Below are positions 55,707 through 63,390 of a DNA stretch of 64,000 nt, one piece after another (position 1 is the first letter of the stretch; the number at the start of each line of letters is the position of its first letter). The translations under genes and the position numbers were made by a program. The stretch lies in IMG/VR virus record IMGVR_UViG_3300027668_000008, positions 62,001 through 126,000 of that record. One strand, 5' to 3'. The notes beneath the pieces were generated by a model. The model was not told the origin of the DNA and made no database searches. It saw only the letters and a list, made by a program, of their open reading frames with translations. Origin of the DNA: a virus.

Positions 55707-55937
55707 TTATTTCTCCTGTTCGTTAATTGCGTTTTGTAAAGCACCGTTCAATAGACCGATAACATTATCTCTTAATTCATTTGAGTTATCTCTATATCCT
55801 TGATATTCGCCTATCGCTGGTTTCATAATACTCTGGTCCCAGAACACTTCATCTTGTAACTGCTTAACTGATATTGAAATATAAACTAGCAATATTAAAA
55901 TTGCCATCTTTATTAGTGTATCAATTGTGCTTGTCAT
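55707..55937 (-). CDS. small single-TM protein (76 aa)
   Basis: One hydrophobic helix at residues 8-24 is followed by a polar helical domain. No lipobox or family is recognised. Confidence 0.52.
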   Translation of the reverse strand: MTSTIDTLIKMAILILLVYISISVKQLQDEVFWDQSIMKPAIGEYQGYRDNSNELRDNVIGLLNGALQNAINEQEK

Positions 55938-55957
55938 TTTACTCCTTTGTTAGATTG

Positions 55958-56278
55958 TTAATTTCCGTTTGCATCAAAGTCATTGTACAATGTATATTTT
56001 GCAGTTAATTCTTCGCCTGCTTTAATTGGCTTTATTGTTTGCAAATATTTTACAGGTAATTGATGCCAAAATCCTTTTACATTTTTACAATTAGGATCAT
56101 CTGCATGATTGTAAAAAGCACCTAAGGCAGTTCTTATGCTACCATGTGGAAAGTTTTTATCTAATATATGCACTATGCCTAGTATCGTCCATGCTTCAAA
56201 GTCTTTTGTAGCAAACAAGCCTAAGCCTTGTACTCCTGATTTTTTAATTGTTAGTCCGTCTGGAAGTGGTTTATACAT
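55958..56278 (-). CDS. SET-domain protein, minimal lysine-methyltransferase type (106 aa)
   Basis: The SET motifs are in order: SGVQGLGLFATKDF (14-27, SAM-site GxG), FYNHADDPN (55-63, as NHS-x-x-PN) and AGEELTAKYTLY (87-98) with the likely catalytic Tyr95. There are no pre- or post-SET Cys clusters. The size is close to that of the chlorella virus vSET (about 119 aa). It may methylate a lysine on a host or virion protein. The canonical Asp in GEELTxDY is Lys here. Confidence 0.8.
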   Translation of the reverse strand: MYKPLPDGLTIKKSGVQGLGLFATKDFEAWTILGIVHILDKNFPHGSIRTALGAFYNHADDPNCKNVKGFWHQLPVKYLQTIKPIKAGEELTAKYTLYNDFDANGN

Positions 56279-56538
56279 TAGTTGTTCCCCTTTGGTATTG
56301 TTGGTAACGGATTAGCATTTAGGTTCCCCTGAGTATTACTGCCCCTTGCTATATCCTTAATAATTTGGGCACCTTCTTCGTGTGCCGAATCTCCCCAGGT
56401 TCCGTCTTTTGTTTTTTCACTAATTTGGTAAATTACTTTACCAGTAGTTAAAATATCTTTACCAGTAACTGCGCCAGTTTCTGCAACACCAACTACTGTA
56501 AACCATATTGCTCCGAATATACTTGTAATGCTACCCAT
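56278..56538 (-). CDS. small hypothetical protein (86 aa)
   Basis: The first 25 residues are weakly hydrophobic (IFGAIWFTVVGVAETGA) and the rest is polar. It could be a membrane peptide. It shares one base with each neighbour. Confidence 0.48.
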   Translation of the reverse strand: MGSITSIFGAIWFTVVGVAETGAVTGKDILTTGKVIYQISEKTKDGTWGDSAHEEGAQIIKDIARGSNTQGNLNANPLPTIPKGNN

Positions 56539-56744
56539 TATTTTACACTCCTTTTATGATTCCAGATGTTATTGTTAAACACTTGTATCAACCTAGATAC
56601 TTCTACTTCGTGTTTATTGCCATGCTTGTCTTTGAACTGTACCTTTAAATTATTTGCCGGTCTGATTATAGTGTTATGTTCGTCCACTACTACTGCGTCA
56701 TCTGTAGTACTTCTATAATCATGCGAACTATATTGTTTTGGCAT
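56538..56744 (-). CDS. small hypothetical protein (68 aa)
   Basis: A 68-residue polar protein with a strand pair (LKVQFKDKHGNKHEVEV). No family is recognised. It is coupled on both sides by one-base overlaps. Confidence 0.48.
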   Translation of the reverse strand: MPKQYSSHDYRSTTDDAVVVDEHNTIIRPANNLKVQFKDKHGNKHEVEVSRLIQVFNNNIWNHKRSVK

Positions 56745-57067
56745 TAAGCAACCTCACTTTCATTATCGATGTCTGCCATAATTTCTGCATCTGTCCAATT
56801 AGTAAGGTCAATGCTTCTAGCATAACCTTTAGAATACCTGTCCGCCATTATATAGTAATGATCGGTTTCTAGCATATACCTGTCAAACTGCTTTGGAGTG
56901 TATACATCATAACTTGCCCAATGCATTGGGTCAGTAACTAAATGACCTATCCATAGACCCTTAGTTTCTGCCATTTTCTTATCGGCATCTTTGTTCATTG
57001 CTTCAATGTGCTTAACAAGAGCAAGTTCGTTTTCTCTTAAAACGTTGTATTGTTTTGGTGTAACCAT
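56744..57067 (-). CDS. hypothetical protein (107 aa)
   Basis: I start at ATG 57065-57067 (MVTPKQYNV), nine bases after GGAG. The ATG three codons earlier touches that ribosome site. The protein is helical with aromatic residues. It is first in the early operon that includes the SET and glucosaminidase genes. Confidence 0.52.
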   Translation of the reverse strand: MVTPKQYNVLRENELALVKHIEAMNKDADKKMAETKGLWIGHLVTDPMHWASYDVYTPKQFDRYMLETDHYYIMADRYSKGYARSIDLTNWTDAEIMADIDNESEVA

Positions 57068-57101
57068 TTTATACATCTCCTTTTGTTTAACTTATAGTAT
57101 T

Positions 57102-57129
57102 ATAATAACACATATTGCTTATCTGTCAA
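57102..57129 (-). promoter_or_regulatory. sigma70-type promoter with conserved leader
   Basis: GGTTGACA, 16 bases, TATTAT, then TATAAGTTAAACAAAAGGAG. It directly follows a terminator. Confidence 0.72.
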
Positions 57130-57133
57130 CCAT

Positions 57134-57161
57134 AAAAAAAGCCTTATTAATAAGGCTTTTT
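57134..57161 (-). terminator. bidirectional Rho-independent terminator
   Basis: AAAAAGCCTTAT and ATAAGGCTTTTT form a perfect inverted repeat with U-tracts on either strand. It ends the ligase operon just before the next promoter. Confidence 0.82.
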
Positions 57162-57197
57162 AGTATTCTTTTAGTAAAATATAGTTGTTTTCGAACA

Positions 57198-57329
57198 TTA
57201 TTGTATTAGTTTTACCAATATAATTACCTGAAGCCCTAGAATTATAATAGGAACTATGGTTCTAATTAATTCCATAGTATGATTATACTCGTCGAGTTTT
57301 CTTTCTAATTTATTTCTCTTTTTTTTCAT
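57198..57329 (-). CDS. small membrane protein (43 aa)
   Basis: A 43-residue frame from ATG 57327-57329 behind AAGGAAAT. A Lys/Arg-rich start (MKKKRNKLERKL) is followed by a C-terminal membrane helix. It lies between the 33-residue gene and the terminator. Confidence 0.5.
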   Translation of the reverse strand: MKKKRNKLERKLDEYNHTMELIRTIVPIIILGLQVIILVKLIQ

Positions 57330-57344
57330 ATTTCCTTGTTAAAA

Positions 57345-57446
57345 TTATGCACACCCTGATACGCAAAACATCAGCATATCTGGATCAATTTCTGTTAAAA
57401 TAATGTTAATTACAAATAATATACCATAAATTTCTAAGCCAGTCAT
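57345..57446 (-). CDS. very small hydrophobic protein (33 aa)
   Basis: A 33-residue frame from an ATG that overlaps the SWIM gene stop (TAATG). It is largely hydrophobic (YGILFVINIIL). Coding is suggested by coupling only. Confidence 0.35.
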   Translation of the reverse strand: MTGLEIYGILFVINIILTEIDPDMLMFCVSGCA

Positions 57447-57625
57447 TACCAGTCTCCTATAAGTCCTTTTTCAACTCCTTTGATGTGTTTACATTTAACA
57501 TATGCAGGACAGTTACATTCAAATCCTCTGTCTAACATAACAACTGTATACTCATCGCCCTTTGACCCAATCACGGGCCACTCAAATCCTACTAGATGAT
57601 GACCTTCTGTGTTTATTTCAGTCAT
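57446..57625 (-). CDS. SWIM zinc-finger protein (59 aa)
   Basis: I start at ATG 57623-57625, inside the ligase stop region and after GGAAAACGAG. GFECNCPAYVKCKHIKG gives the CxC...CxH SWIM motif, with a preceding strand pair (VIGSKGDEYTVVML). SWIM domains bind DNA or protein. Coupling to DNA ligase suggests a DNA-metabolism role. Confidence 0.72.
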   Translation of the reverse strand: MTEINTEGHHLVGFEWPVIGSKGDEYTVVMLDRGFECNCPAYVKCKHIKGVEKGLIGDW

Positions 57626-58736
57626 CTCGTTTTCCAATACCATAATCAATAACTACAGGAAACCTAGGAACTCCGTCATTTGATAACTCAAAATATCTAC
57701 AAGTTACCCAAGTAGGCTTTTCTGTACTTTCCCATAATGCTTTCAATTGTGCTTGTGAACCTCGCACTCCTGAACTAAACTGCTTACCGTCGGATAATAC
57801 AAGAACAAACTTTTTAGCATAACCTGACCAGTTACCCTGTCCTTCTACTACTTCTACTACTGAATATTCTTCAGTAATAAACTCTTTCCGTTTTAGTAAA
57901 TTTTTACTTCTTTTACATTCATAAGCACTATCTTGACGAACCATTTGACCTTCGTAACCCGCCTGTGTGTATTCACCATATAACTTATCAATATCTTCTG
58001 TACTGTCTGCTTTGTCAGTTGGAACAAGTACAATTTGATTACCTGAAACATTATCTGCTAACCACTTACTACGTTGAGTAAAGGTCATACTAGGATTGTT
58101 TTTATCAAACATATCGTAGATATGATATTGTACTTTCTCACTTGCTTCAGCGATCTCTTCTGGTCGACACTTTACTTTACGAACTAAACTAACAATCTTT
58201 TGAAAGTCTGCTTTTAGTTCATGATTATAAAGTTCTCCATCAAGTACAATACTTGGGTTAGACTTAATTAGTTCACTTAAACTCTCCATAACGTGCGGAC
58301 AACTGTTAATAGGTTTACCACCACGTGTATGCATACCATTTGTATCAGTGACACAACGGATACCATCTAACTTAGGTTGTGTGTATCCACTTGTTACAGG
58401 AGTTTTTGTAAAATCGTGTGCCAACATAGGCTTAAATAATTCGTAACTATCTACATCATCTACGTTTTCAAAATACTCTTTGTCTGCTTTTTTAGTCCAT
58501 TCACTTTTGGCTTCTGCAAGAGCTTGACTTTGTGAAGTAGTAGAATTTGCTCTACCTGTATTTTTAGCAACTGATATATTCCATGCACCTGTAATTTTTT
58601 GACCATCAACTAAACCTGAAATGGTCCTAATACCTGCTACATCTTCGGAATCGTAACCATGCTCGATAGTCCAAATTCTTAATTTACCTTTAGTATCTCT
58701 TTTGTATAGACTTGCTAAACTAGTAATATTCTTCAT
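57618..58736 (-). CDS. ATP-dependent DNA ligase (372 aa)
   Basis: The adenylation motif is QPKLDGIR with Lys122. Later motifs are VLDGELYNH, IYDMFD, YEGQMVRQD and LLKRKEF, and an OB-fold with GQGNWSGYAKKF follows. Residues 1-95 look like a WGR-type DNA-binding domain (KLRIWTIEHG, KNTGRANSTT). The length is close to T7-type ligases with an extra N-domain. It would seal nicks in replication. It overlaps the SWIM gene by eight bases. Confidence 0.92.
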   Translation of the reverse strand: MKNITSLASLYKRDTKGKLRIWTIEHGYDSEDVAGIRTISGLVDGQKITGAWNISVAKNTGRANSTTSQSQALAEAKSEWTKKADKEYFENVDDVDSYELFKPMLAHDFTKTPVTSGYTQPKLDGIRCVTDTNGMHTRGGKPINSCPHVMESLSELIKSNPSIVLDGELYNHELKADFQKIVSLVRKVKCRPEEIAEASEKVQYHIYDMFDKNNPSMTFTQRSKWLADNVSGNQIVLVPTDKADSTEDIDKLYGEYTQAGYEGQMVRQDSAYECKRSKNLLKRKEFITEEYSVVEVVEGQGNWSGYAKKFVLVLSDGKQFSSGVRGSQAQLKALWESTEKPTWVTCRYFELSNDGVPRFPVVIDYGIGKRDD

Positions 58737-59071
58737 TATTTGCTATCCCTTTCGTCAACCATTTTACGAATTATTGCCATATAGTTCTCATTAGTAGGTT
58801 CCATGCCATATTGCTTACACAATTTCTTTGCTTGTGGAGTAACAAAACCTTTAGATTCTAGTATTGTTAACGGACTTTCACCTGCTTTATATCTAGCAAA
58901 ATACTCATCAGTAGTAAAGTTTTTAATAAGAAAAGACTTAAATGCACCTGCAAATTTAACATATTTAAACCTAGCAACAAACTCATTGTTACCATAATGT
59001 TGTGTACTATCGTTGTTATACGTTAAGTACATTCCGTCATAATTAAAATTGTCTTTTACAAATGTTGTCAT
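58736..59071 (-). CDS. conserved hypothetical protein (111 aa)
   Basis: Contains NFTTDEYFARYKAGESPLTI and KGFVTPQAKKLCKQYG. I recall the family only as uncharacterised phage protein. It shares one base with the ligase gene and leads its operon. Confidence 0.55.
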   Translation of the reverse strand: MTTFVKDNFNYDGMYLTYNNDSTQHYGNNEFVARFKYVKFAGAFKSFLIKNFTTDEYFARYKAGESPLTILESKGFVTPQAKKLCKQYGMEPTNENYMAIIRKMVDERDSK

Positions 59072-59102
59072 TTAGTATCTCCTTTTGTTTAACTTATACT
59101 TT

Positions 59103-59130
59103 ATAATAGCACATCTAGCCTGTTTGTCAA
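59103..59130 (-). promoter_or_regulatory. sigma70-type promoter with conserved leader
   Basis: AAAGGTTGACA, 16 bases, TATTAT, then TATAAGTTAAACAAAAGGAG. It serves the ligase operon. Confidence 0.72.
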
Positions 59131-59170
59131 CCTTTTATTTTAGTGCTATTATATTGGCTTTTTTGTTAAC

Positions 59171-59593
59171 TTACTCACTAATTATAGCATCTTTCATCGC
59201 TTTGTCAACCATTTCTTGGTCGTCTTCGACTTCATCATATGCCATCTTTTTCTTTAAAAGCGAAGTATCTGTAGCACTTAAACGGACATCACTATCACTA
59301 TTAAACATTGCTTGTTCTAATAAGAACATCTGTTCTAACCCATCATTGTTCCATATTGTGTTTAATAGTTCATTAACTTTTTCTATATCCATTCGACGAA
59401 GACGATACTGTTGAAAATGTCGTTGCAAGTATGCATGGAACACTTCCGGAATCTTCTTGTAATCACTAAATGCAAATGTACCCTTAAATCCTGCAGGGTG
59501 GTGGATGTTGTTAAGCAAATGTGGTTGATTGTAGTAATCAATCTTTGTTTGTACACAATCATCTAAACTACGTTCATATACTGTAATACCCAT
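59171..59593 (-). CDS. hypothetical protein (140 aa)
   Basis: A 140-residue helical protein with RHFQQYRLRRMDIEKVNELL in the centre and an acidic end. No motif is recognised. Its last codons contain a consensus promoter for the next operon. Confidence 0.55.
   Translation of the reverse strand: MGITVYERSLDDCVQTKIDYYNQPHLLNNIHHPAGFKGTFAFSDYKKIPEVFHAYLQRHFQQYRLRRMDIEKVNELLNTIWNNDGLEQMFLLEQAMFNSDSDVRLSATDTSLLKKKMAYDEVEDDQEMVDKAMKDAIISE
59181..59208 (-). promoter_or_regulatory. sigma70-type promoter in the 3' end of a gene (TTGACA-16-TATAAT)
   Basis: Perfect -35 and -10 boxes lie within the last codons of the 140-residue gene. With 59103-59130 it forms a tandem pair. Confidence 0.58.
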
Positions 59594-59629
59594 AATACCT
59601 TTCCTTTAGTTTTTCTTAATTACGAAACA

Positions 59630-59659
59630 ATTATAACACAAAATAAACCCACCCGTCAA
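59630..59659 (-). promoter_or_regulatory. sigma70-type promoter (TTGACG-18-TATAAT)
   Basis: AAAAGGTTGACG, 18 bases and TATAAT lie about 36 bases before the 59593 start. Confidence 0.58.
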
Positions 59660-59667
59660 CCTTTTTG

Positions 59668-59675
59668 GGTAAATA
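59668..59675 (+). promoter_or_regulatory. late-like promoter variant (GGTAAATA)
   Basis: GGTAAATAATTGT runs directly into the ATG at 59681, the same arrangement as at 41417. Confidence 0.35.
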
Positions 59676-59680
59676 ATTGT

Positions 59681-59881
59681 ATGAGATATAGTCATAAGAA
59701 TATTGTACTTGAGTACGCAACTACAAGATCAAGGTTATATATCGATGATAGATTGGTGTTTTTAGGTTCCGGGCTTATTGCTATAAAAATGTTTATAGAA
59801 CAATCGGGAAATAATCCTGCGGTTATAGAACGTTTTAAGGCTCAATTATTTTACCCAACAAACGCTCGTTCTAATGTATAA
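59681..59881 (+). CDS. small plus-strand protein (66 aa)
   Basis: A 66-residue protein with two strand pairs (LYIDDRLVFLG) and a helix. It has no ribosome site. It overlaps the convergent ferredoxin-reductase gene by 31 bases. Coding is plausible but not certain. Confidence 0.45.
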   Translation: MRYSHKNIVLEYATTRSRLYIDDRLVFLGSGLIAIKMFIEQSGNNPAVIERFKAQLFYPTNARSNV

Positions 59882-60573
59882 GATCCTGCAGAACGATTGT
59901 TCCCTTCAGTGTAACCTTTGTCTTCTAAACGTTGTTTCATTTCTAAGTTAAAATCCATGCTACCACATATCATAACTTTATCAGTTTTTGGAGTAATGTC
60001 GTCCCATATACCGGCGTCAATGTATTTGGTAATTCGTCCTTGGTTCTTAAATTCTTCTCTAGTTACTGTTGGGAAATATGTAATGTCTTGTTCTTCTAAG
60101 AATGTGTTATATGATCTCAAATCTTGTACAAGTGGAACAGTCCAATACACTGATATACTATCAAAGTAATCATATGTTGTTGGGTCTCTTAATAAACTAA
60201 TAAACGGAGCAATGCCTGTACCAGTTGCAACTAAATGCAAATTGCCTCCTAGTTCTAAATTATTAAGTGTAAGAGTGCCAGTGGGTTTTTCACCTACTAT
60301 TAATTCATCATCTACTTTAATATCTTTTAGTCTACTAGTTAATGGACCATCTTCTACTTTAATACTGTAGAATTCTAAAAACTCATCATACGGTCCACTA
60401 GTAAAACTGTATGCTCTCATTATAGGTTTATTTTTTTGTAGTTTTTTTGACCAGTTATCTAATCCAATCATAGTAAACTCACCCGCAACAAATCTGTATG
60501 TTGGTGGTCTTTCTAATTTTATTTTAAATAGTTTATCAGTGTAATGTGTAACTTCTATGACTTTTAAATTCAT
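59851..60573 (-). CDS. fpr: ferredoxin/flavodoxin-NADP reductase (240 aa)
   Basis: The FAD motif is RAYSFTSGP at 53-61 and the NADP motif is VATGTGIAPFISLLR at 115-129. DKVMICGSMDFNLEMK and a C-terminal YTLERAFVG match bacterial Fpr enzymes. The length is typical. It would pass electrons between NADPH and ferredoxin, such as the one encoded at 43.6 kb. It abuts an oxygenase gene upstream. Confidence 0.92.
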   Translation of the reverse strand: MNLKVIEVTHYTDKLFKIKLERPPTYRFVAGEFTMIGLDNWSKKLQKNKPIMRAYSFTSGPYDEFLEFYSIKVEDGPLTSRLKDIKVDDELIVGEKPTGTLTLNNLELGGNLHLVATGTGIAPFISLLRDPTTYDYFDSISVYWTVPLVQDLRSYNTFLEEQDITYFPTVTREEFKNQGRITKYIDAGIWDDITPKTDKVMICGSMDFNLEMKQRLEDKGYTEGNNRSAGSYTLERAFVG

Positions 60574-60574
60574 A

Positions 60575-61207
60575 TTATTTTACAAATGTTCCTTGCTTTA
60601 ATTTTCCTACAACAGAGTCATATGTTTCACCTAAACATTTTAGTCTAAGAATTACACGTTCTGAGGTTATCTCTGGAACACCGTGTACTGCCATTCCGTT
60701 AAACATAGTAGGGTGTTCTAGACTATAATGATGTAAGTAATCTATATCATTATCGTCCCAACCGTATTTCTTTTCGTAGTTGATATTTCTTTCTGGTTCA
60801 ATACCTTCTCTACTAAAGAAACTAATAGGAGTAATGTCTTTTACAGGTAATATTGGAAACATAATAGCACAATTCATAAAATGATCAGTATGTGGGTGAA
60901 ACTTGTAACCAACATCATAATGTAGTATATCAATATGGTCTGGATCAGGATATTCGCCCCAATTAAACTTATCTACTAAATCTCTAACAACAGGAAAGTC
61001 TAACAAAGACATATCGTTCTTTTTCCTTATTGCTATTGTATTCATTCCTTGCCGACCTTTAAATTCTCTTTTAGTACCTCTTGCTAGATACTGCATATAA
61101 TCACCAAAGTTTTCTATAAGGTGTCTATGCTCTTCAAATAAATCTTCCAAGGCTTGTCGGTCATAAGTTACTTCATCTATTTCTGTGTGAAACTTGCCTT
61201 GTATCAT
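60575..61207 (-). CDS. 2OG-Fe(II) oxygenase (210 aa)
   Basis: H-x-D is in YKFHPHTDHFMNCAIMFPI at about residue 115. HPTMFNGMAVHGVPEI followed by RVILRL gives the distal His and Arg. The C-terminal GETYDSVVGK with KQGTF matches the 47053-47688 oxygenase, so the two are paralogues. It is adjacent to the ferredoxin reductase. Confidence 0.72.
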   Translation of the reverse strand: MIQGKFHTEIDEVTYDRQALEDLFEEHRHLIENFGDYMQYLARGTKREFKGRQGMNTIAIRKKNDMSLLDFPVVRDLVDKFNWGEYPDPDHIDILHYDVGYKFHPHTDHFMNCAIMFPILPVKDITPISFFSREGIEPERNINYEKKYGWDDNDIDYLHHYSLEHPTMFNGMAVHGVPEITSERVILRLKCLGETYDSVVGKLKQGTFVK

Positions 61208-61210
61208 TTT

Positions 61211-61570
61211 TTAAATGTATCCTATTAATGTAACTATAACAAAGTAATTTATATAATGTAATGCTTGGTCAATAGTTTGTAATCCCCAAAACATTTTGCC
61301 ATTTTTAATTACTTTGTACTTGTTTAATATTATGTGTTTTAACCAATCTATTATACAATGTGTAGTGTAATCAAACATTGATAATAGTAATGCATATTTG
61401 ATATCTATAAAGAATAGTAATATGATTAGTGTTGCTACTGCATGGTCAATACAGTGTCTATGTAAACCTCGATTAAATAAGTTGCTCTTATCTGCGGATG
61501 GTCGTGTTGACTGCATGAATAAGTCACAAAATGTGTGCTTAATCAGAAGTAAAATAAAGACGGATGTCAT
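61211..61570 (-). CDS. DUF3307-like integral membrane protein (119 aa)
   Basis: About three hydrophobic helices with the spaced polar residues H-x-x-x-D (KHTFCDLFMQS), LHRHCIDHAVAT and DYTTHCIIDWLKH. This matches the DUF3307 pattern. Function is unknown. It is first in the run with the oxygenase and ferredoxin reductase. Confidence 0.65.
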   Translation of the reverse strand: MTSVFILLLIKHTFCDLFMQSTRPSADKSNLFNRGLHRHCIDHAVATLIILLFFIDIKYALLLSMFDYTTHCIIDWLKHIILNKYKVIKNGKMFWGLQTIDQALHYINYFVIVTLIGYI

Positions 61571-61723
61571 ATGTTTCTCGATGTGTAAAGGACAATTAGT
61601 GGGTTGGAGAGAGAGTATTCAAATCCGTTAACACGTGAACTAATAATTAGTTTTTTCAAATCCGACCAATAAATTTAGTAATAGATATTACTAGGGAAAT
61701 TAGCACTTCCCTCCAACGTACAA
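61571..61723. other. intergenic region with inverted repeats
   Basis: No convincing gene is visible. It holds a GGGAA...TTCCC hairpin (near 61693-61710) and a palindrome AACTAATTATTAGTT (near 61641-61655), which could be operator or terminator elements. Confidence 0.4.
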
Positions 61724-62131
61724 CTATTTATCTAATACAATGAATACGCCTTGGTCTAAGGTAAAAATGTCAAACCCCCACCCTGTAATGCTTTGCCTGC
61801 CACCACCGACAGTTTTGTCGTCTACCATCTTCTCATCACTTACTGTACTACTATAATGCCATAGACCGTCTTTTTCCACCATAGCAAACTGCATACCTTC
61901 AACCATGTCAGCATTCATACTATATAAGGACCCACTATCCTTATCCCAATATATGCCAAAATACCCACGATGATCGTCAAGTCTAGGCTTGGACTTGTAA
62001 AAAATGTCAACAGGCACGTCAGGCTTATCGAGCTCAGTAGTGCAAATGTATCGTACTTCGCCTCCGGTTTCGACTCCATAATATTTCTCCACTTGATCAG
62101 TATCAGTTAAAGGTTCGTGATTAATCTTCAT
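61724..62131 (-). CDS. hypothetical protein (135 aa)
   Basis: A 135-residue beta-rich protein with GYFGIYWDKDSGSLYSMNAD and GWGFDIFTLDQGVFIV. No family is recognised. It overlaps the small TM gene by 11 bases. Confidence 0.52.
   Translation of the reverse strand: MKINHEPLTDTDQVEKYYGVETGGEVRYICTTELDKPDVPVDIFYKSKPRLDDHRGYFGIYWDKDSGSLYSMNADMVEGMQFAMVEKDGLWHYSSTVSDEKMVDDKTVGGGRQSITGWGFDIFTLDQGVFIVLDK
61725..61732 (-). promoter_or_regulatory. possible T4-late-like promoter (GATAAATA)
   Basis: GATAAATAG on the minus strand at the 3' end of the 61724-62131 gene. It is 155 bases from the next start, so it is uncertain. Confidence 0.3.
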
Positions 62132-62318
62132 TATTCTCTTTATCTATTTTATCCACTGTTTGATGTATTCTGTCATCTGTTATATCAATAACACCAGATT
62201 GTTGTAATACGTCTAATGTCGTAGTAACACCGTGTTCTACTCCTGCTTTCCAATTATAATAAGCACAAGCACCTGTAAAGATTATAAACGCACTGCAATG
62301 CCAAACTGTTAATACCAT
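62121..62318 (-). CDS. small single-TM protein (65 aa)
   Basis: One N-terminal membrane helix is followed by YYNWKAGVEHGVTTTLDVLQ. I recall small phage proteins with this W-x-x-G-x-x-x-G pattern. Function is unknown. Confidence 0.52.
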   Translation of the reverse strand: MVLTVWHCSAFIIFTGACAYYNWKAGVEHGVTTTLDVLQQSGVIDITDDRIHQTVDKIDKENNED

Positions 62319-62329
62319 AACATTACCTC

Positions 62330-63358
62330 TTAATTGTTAAAAGATTCAAAGAATTTTATACTTGCTAAATTCTTTGCTTTTGATTCTACCATAATATCTG
62401 CAAACTCATTAAATGTGGATGCCCAAGTATTTACCGCATTATTCCACATAAAGTCACTATGTCCACGCATCTTGCCTTTTTTGTAACCTTGTTCTAATAA
62501 TAATTCCTTATCAGGTAATGTGTTAACATCGTGGTCTATAAGATAGTCAAGTCTACTTACTGAATAATGCATTGCAGGACGTAAGCCACGCCAACTATCT
62601 ATTACGCCTTTAAATCTATCATCGGAGGGTTGTATGTATTCACCACTTTTGACCCAGTGATGGTGTATGTCAAGTACGAGTGCGAGGTGCTTGCCAAGTT
62701 CGAGACTGTCTTCGATGCCCCACGAGTTTTCGTCGTTTTCAATGGTAATAACATTTCTCGCCTCTTTAGAAAGTCTTGGGAGGACATTAATGATACCGGT
62801 TGGACCTTGTCTACCTGATATATGGACATTGCATTTGAAGTCTTGGAACTCCTTGCCGTAGCCCATGAATTTGATGCAATCAACATGATATTCGAACTCC
62901 TCTATACTACGTTCTACAACTTCGGGCCTATCACTTGCTAATACAACAAATTGACCAGGGTGCATACTAAGACGTACATCATGTTGTCTGGCAATGTCGC
63001 CTACTTTAATTAAGTTGTCTTCTAAATATTTTTGTACATATGCTTGTTGCCAAAAGTAACGCCAACTAGGTTCTGTGTATGCTGGTAGCAAGTCACTGCC
63101 TAGTCTAAGCATTCTTAGTTCTGGTTGTAATGTACTTACATAGGTAATAAGATTTTTGTACGATTCAATATTATGAACCATAATATCCCAAAGTCGTTGT
63201 TCAGCAACTTCTTTAGTTTGCCTATTAAGCCATGAGATTGTTGTCGACCTACTGTTGTAAGGACGTTGCAGTTCTTCTAATACTTTTTTATTTTGGGTTT
63301 GATCTGCTACCATGTACTTACAAGCGAAACCAACTCTTTTTATATCTTGATTAAACAT
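62330..63358 (-). CDS. uvsE: UV-damage endonuclease, UvsE/UVDE family (342 aa)
   Basis: TIM-barrel signatures of UVDE are present: RVGFACKYM at the N-terminus, LRLGSDLLP, VRLSMHPGQFVVLAS, VHISGRQG, VITIENDENSW and LALVLDIHHHW. These supply the metal-binding His, Glu and Asp residues. The length fits the family. It would nick DNA beside UV photoproducts, useful in surface waters. It has an upstream promoter-like sequence. Confidence 0.93.
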   Translation of the reverse strand: MFNQDIKRVGFACKYMVADQTQNKKVLEELQRPYNSRSTTISWLNRQTKEVAEQRLWDIMVHNIESYKNLITYVSTLQPELRMLRLGSDLLPAYTEPSWRYFWQQAYVQKYLEDNLIKVGDIARQHDVRLSMHPGQFVVLASDRPEVVERSIEEFEYHVDCIKFMGYGKEFQDFKCNVHISGRQGPTGIINVLPRLSKEARNVITIENDENSWGIEDSLELGKHLALVLDIHHHWVKSGEYIQPSDDRFKGVIDSWRGLRPAMHYSVSRLDYLIDHDVNTLPDKELLLEQGYKKGKMRGHSDFMWNNAVNTWASTFNEFADIMVESKAKNLASIKFFESFNN

Positions 63359-63390
63359 AATATCCTATACATTAAACTAAACATAACACT

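Noticed and set aside
57162-57197. A 12-codon frame after the 43-residue membrane gene
   Set aside because: It is too short and has no independent ribosome site.
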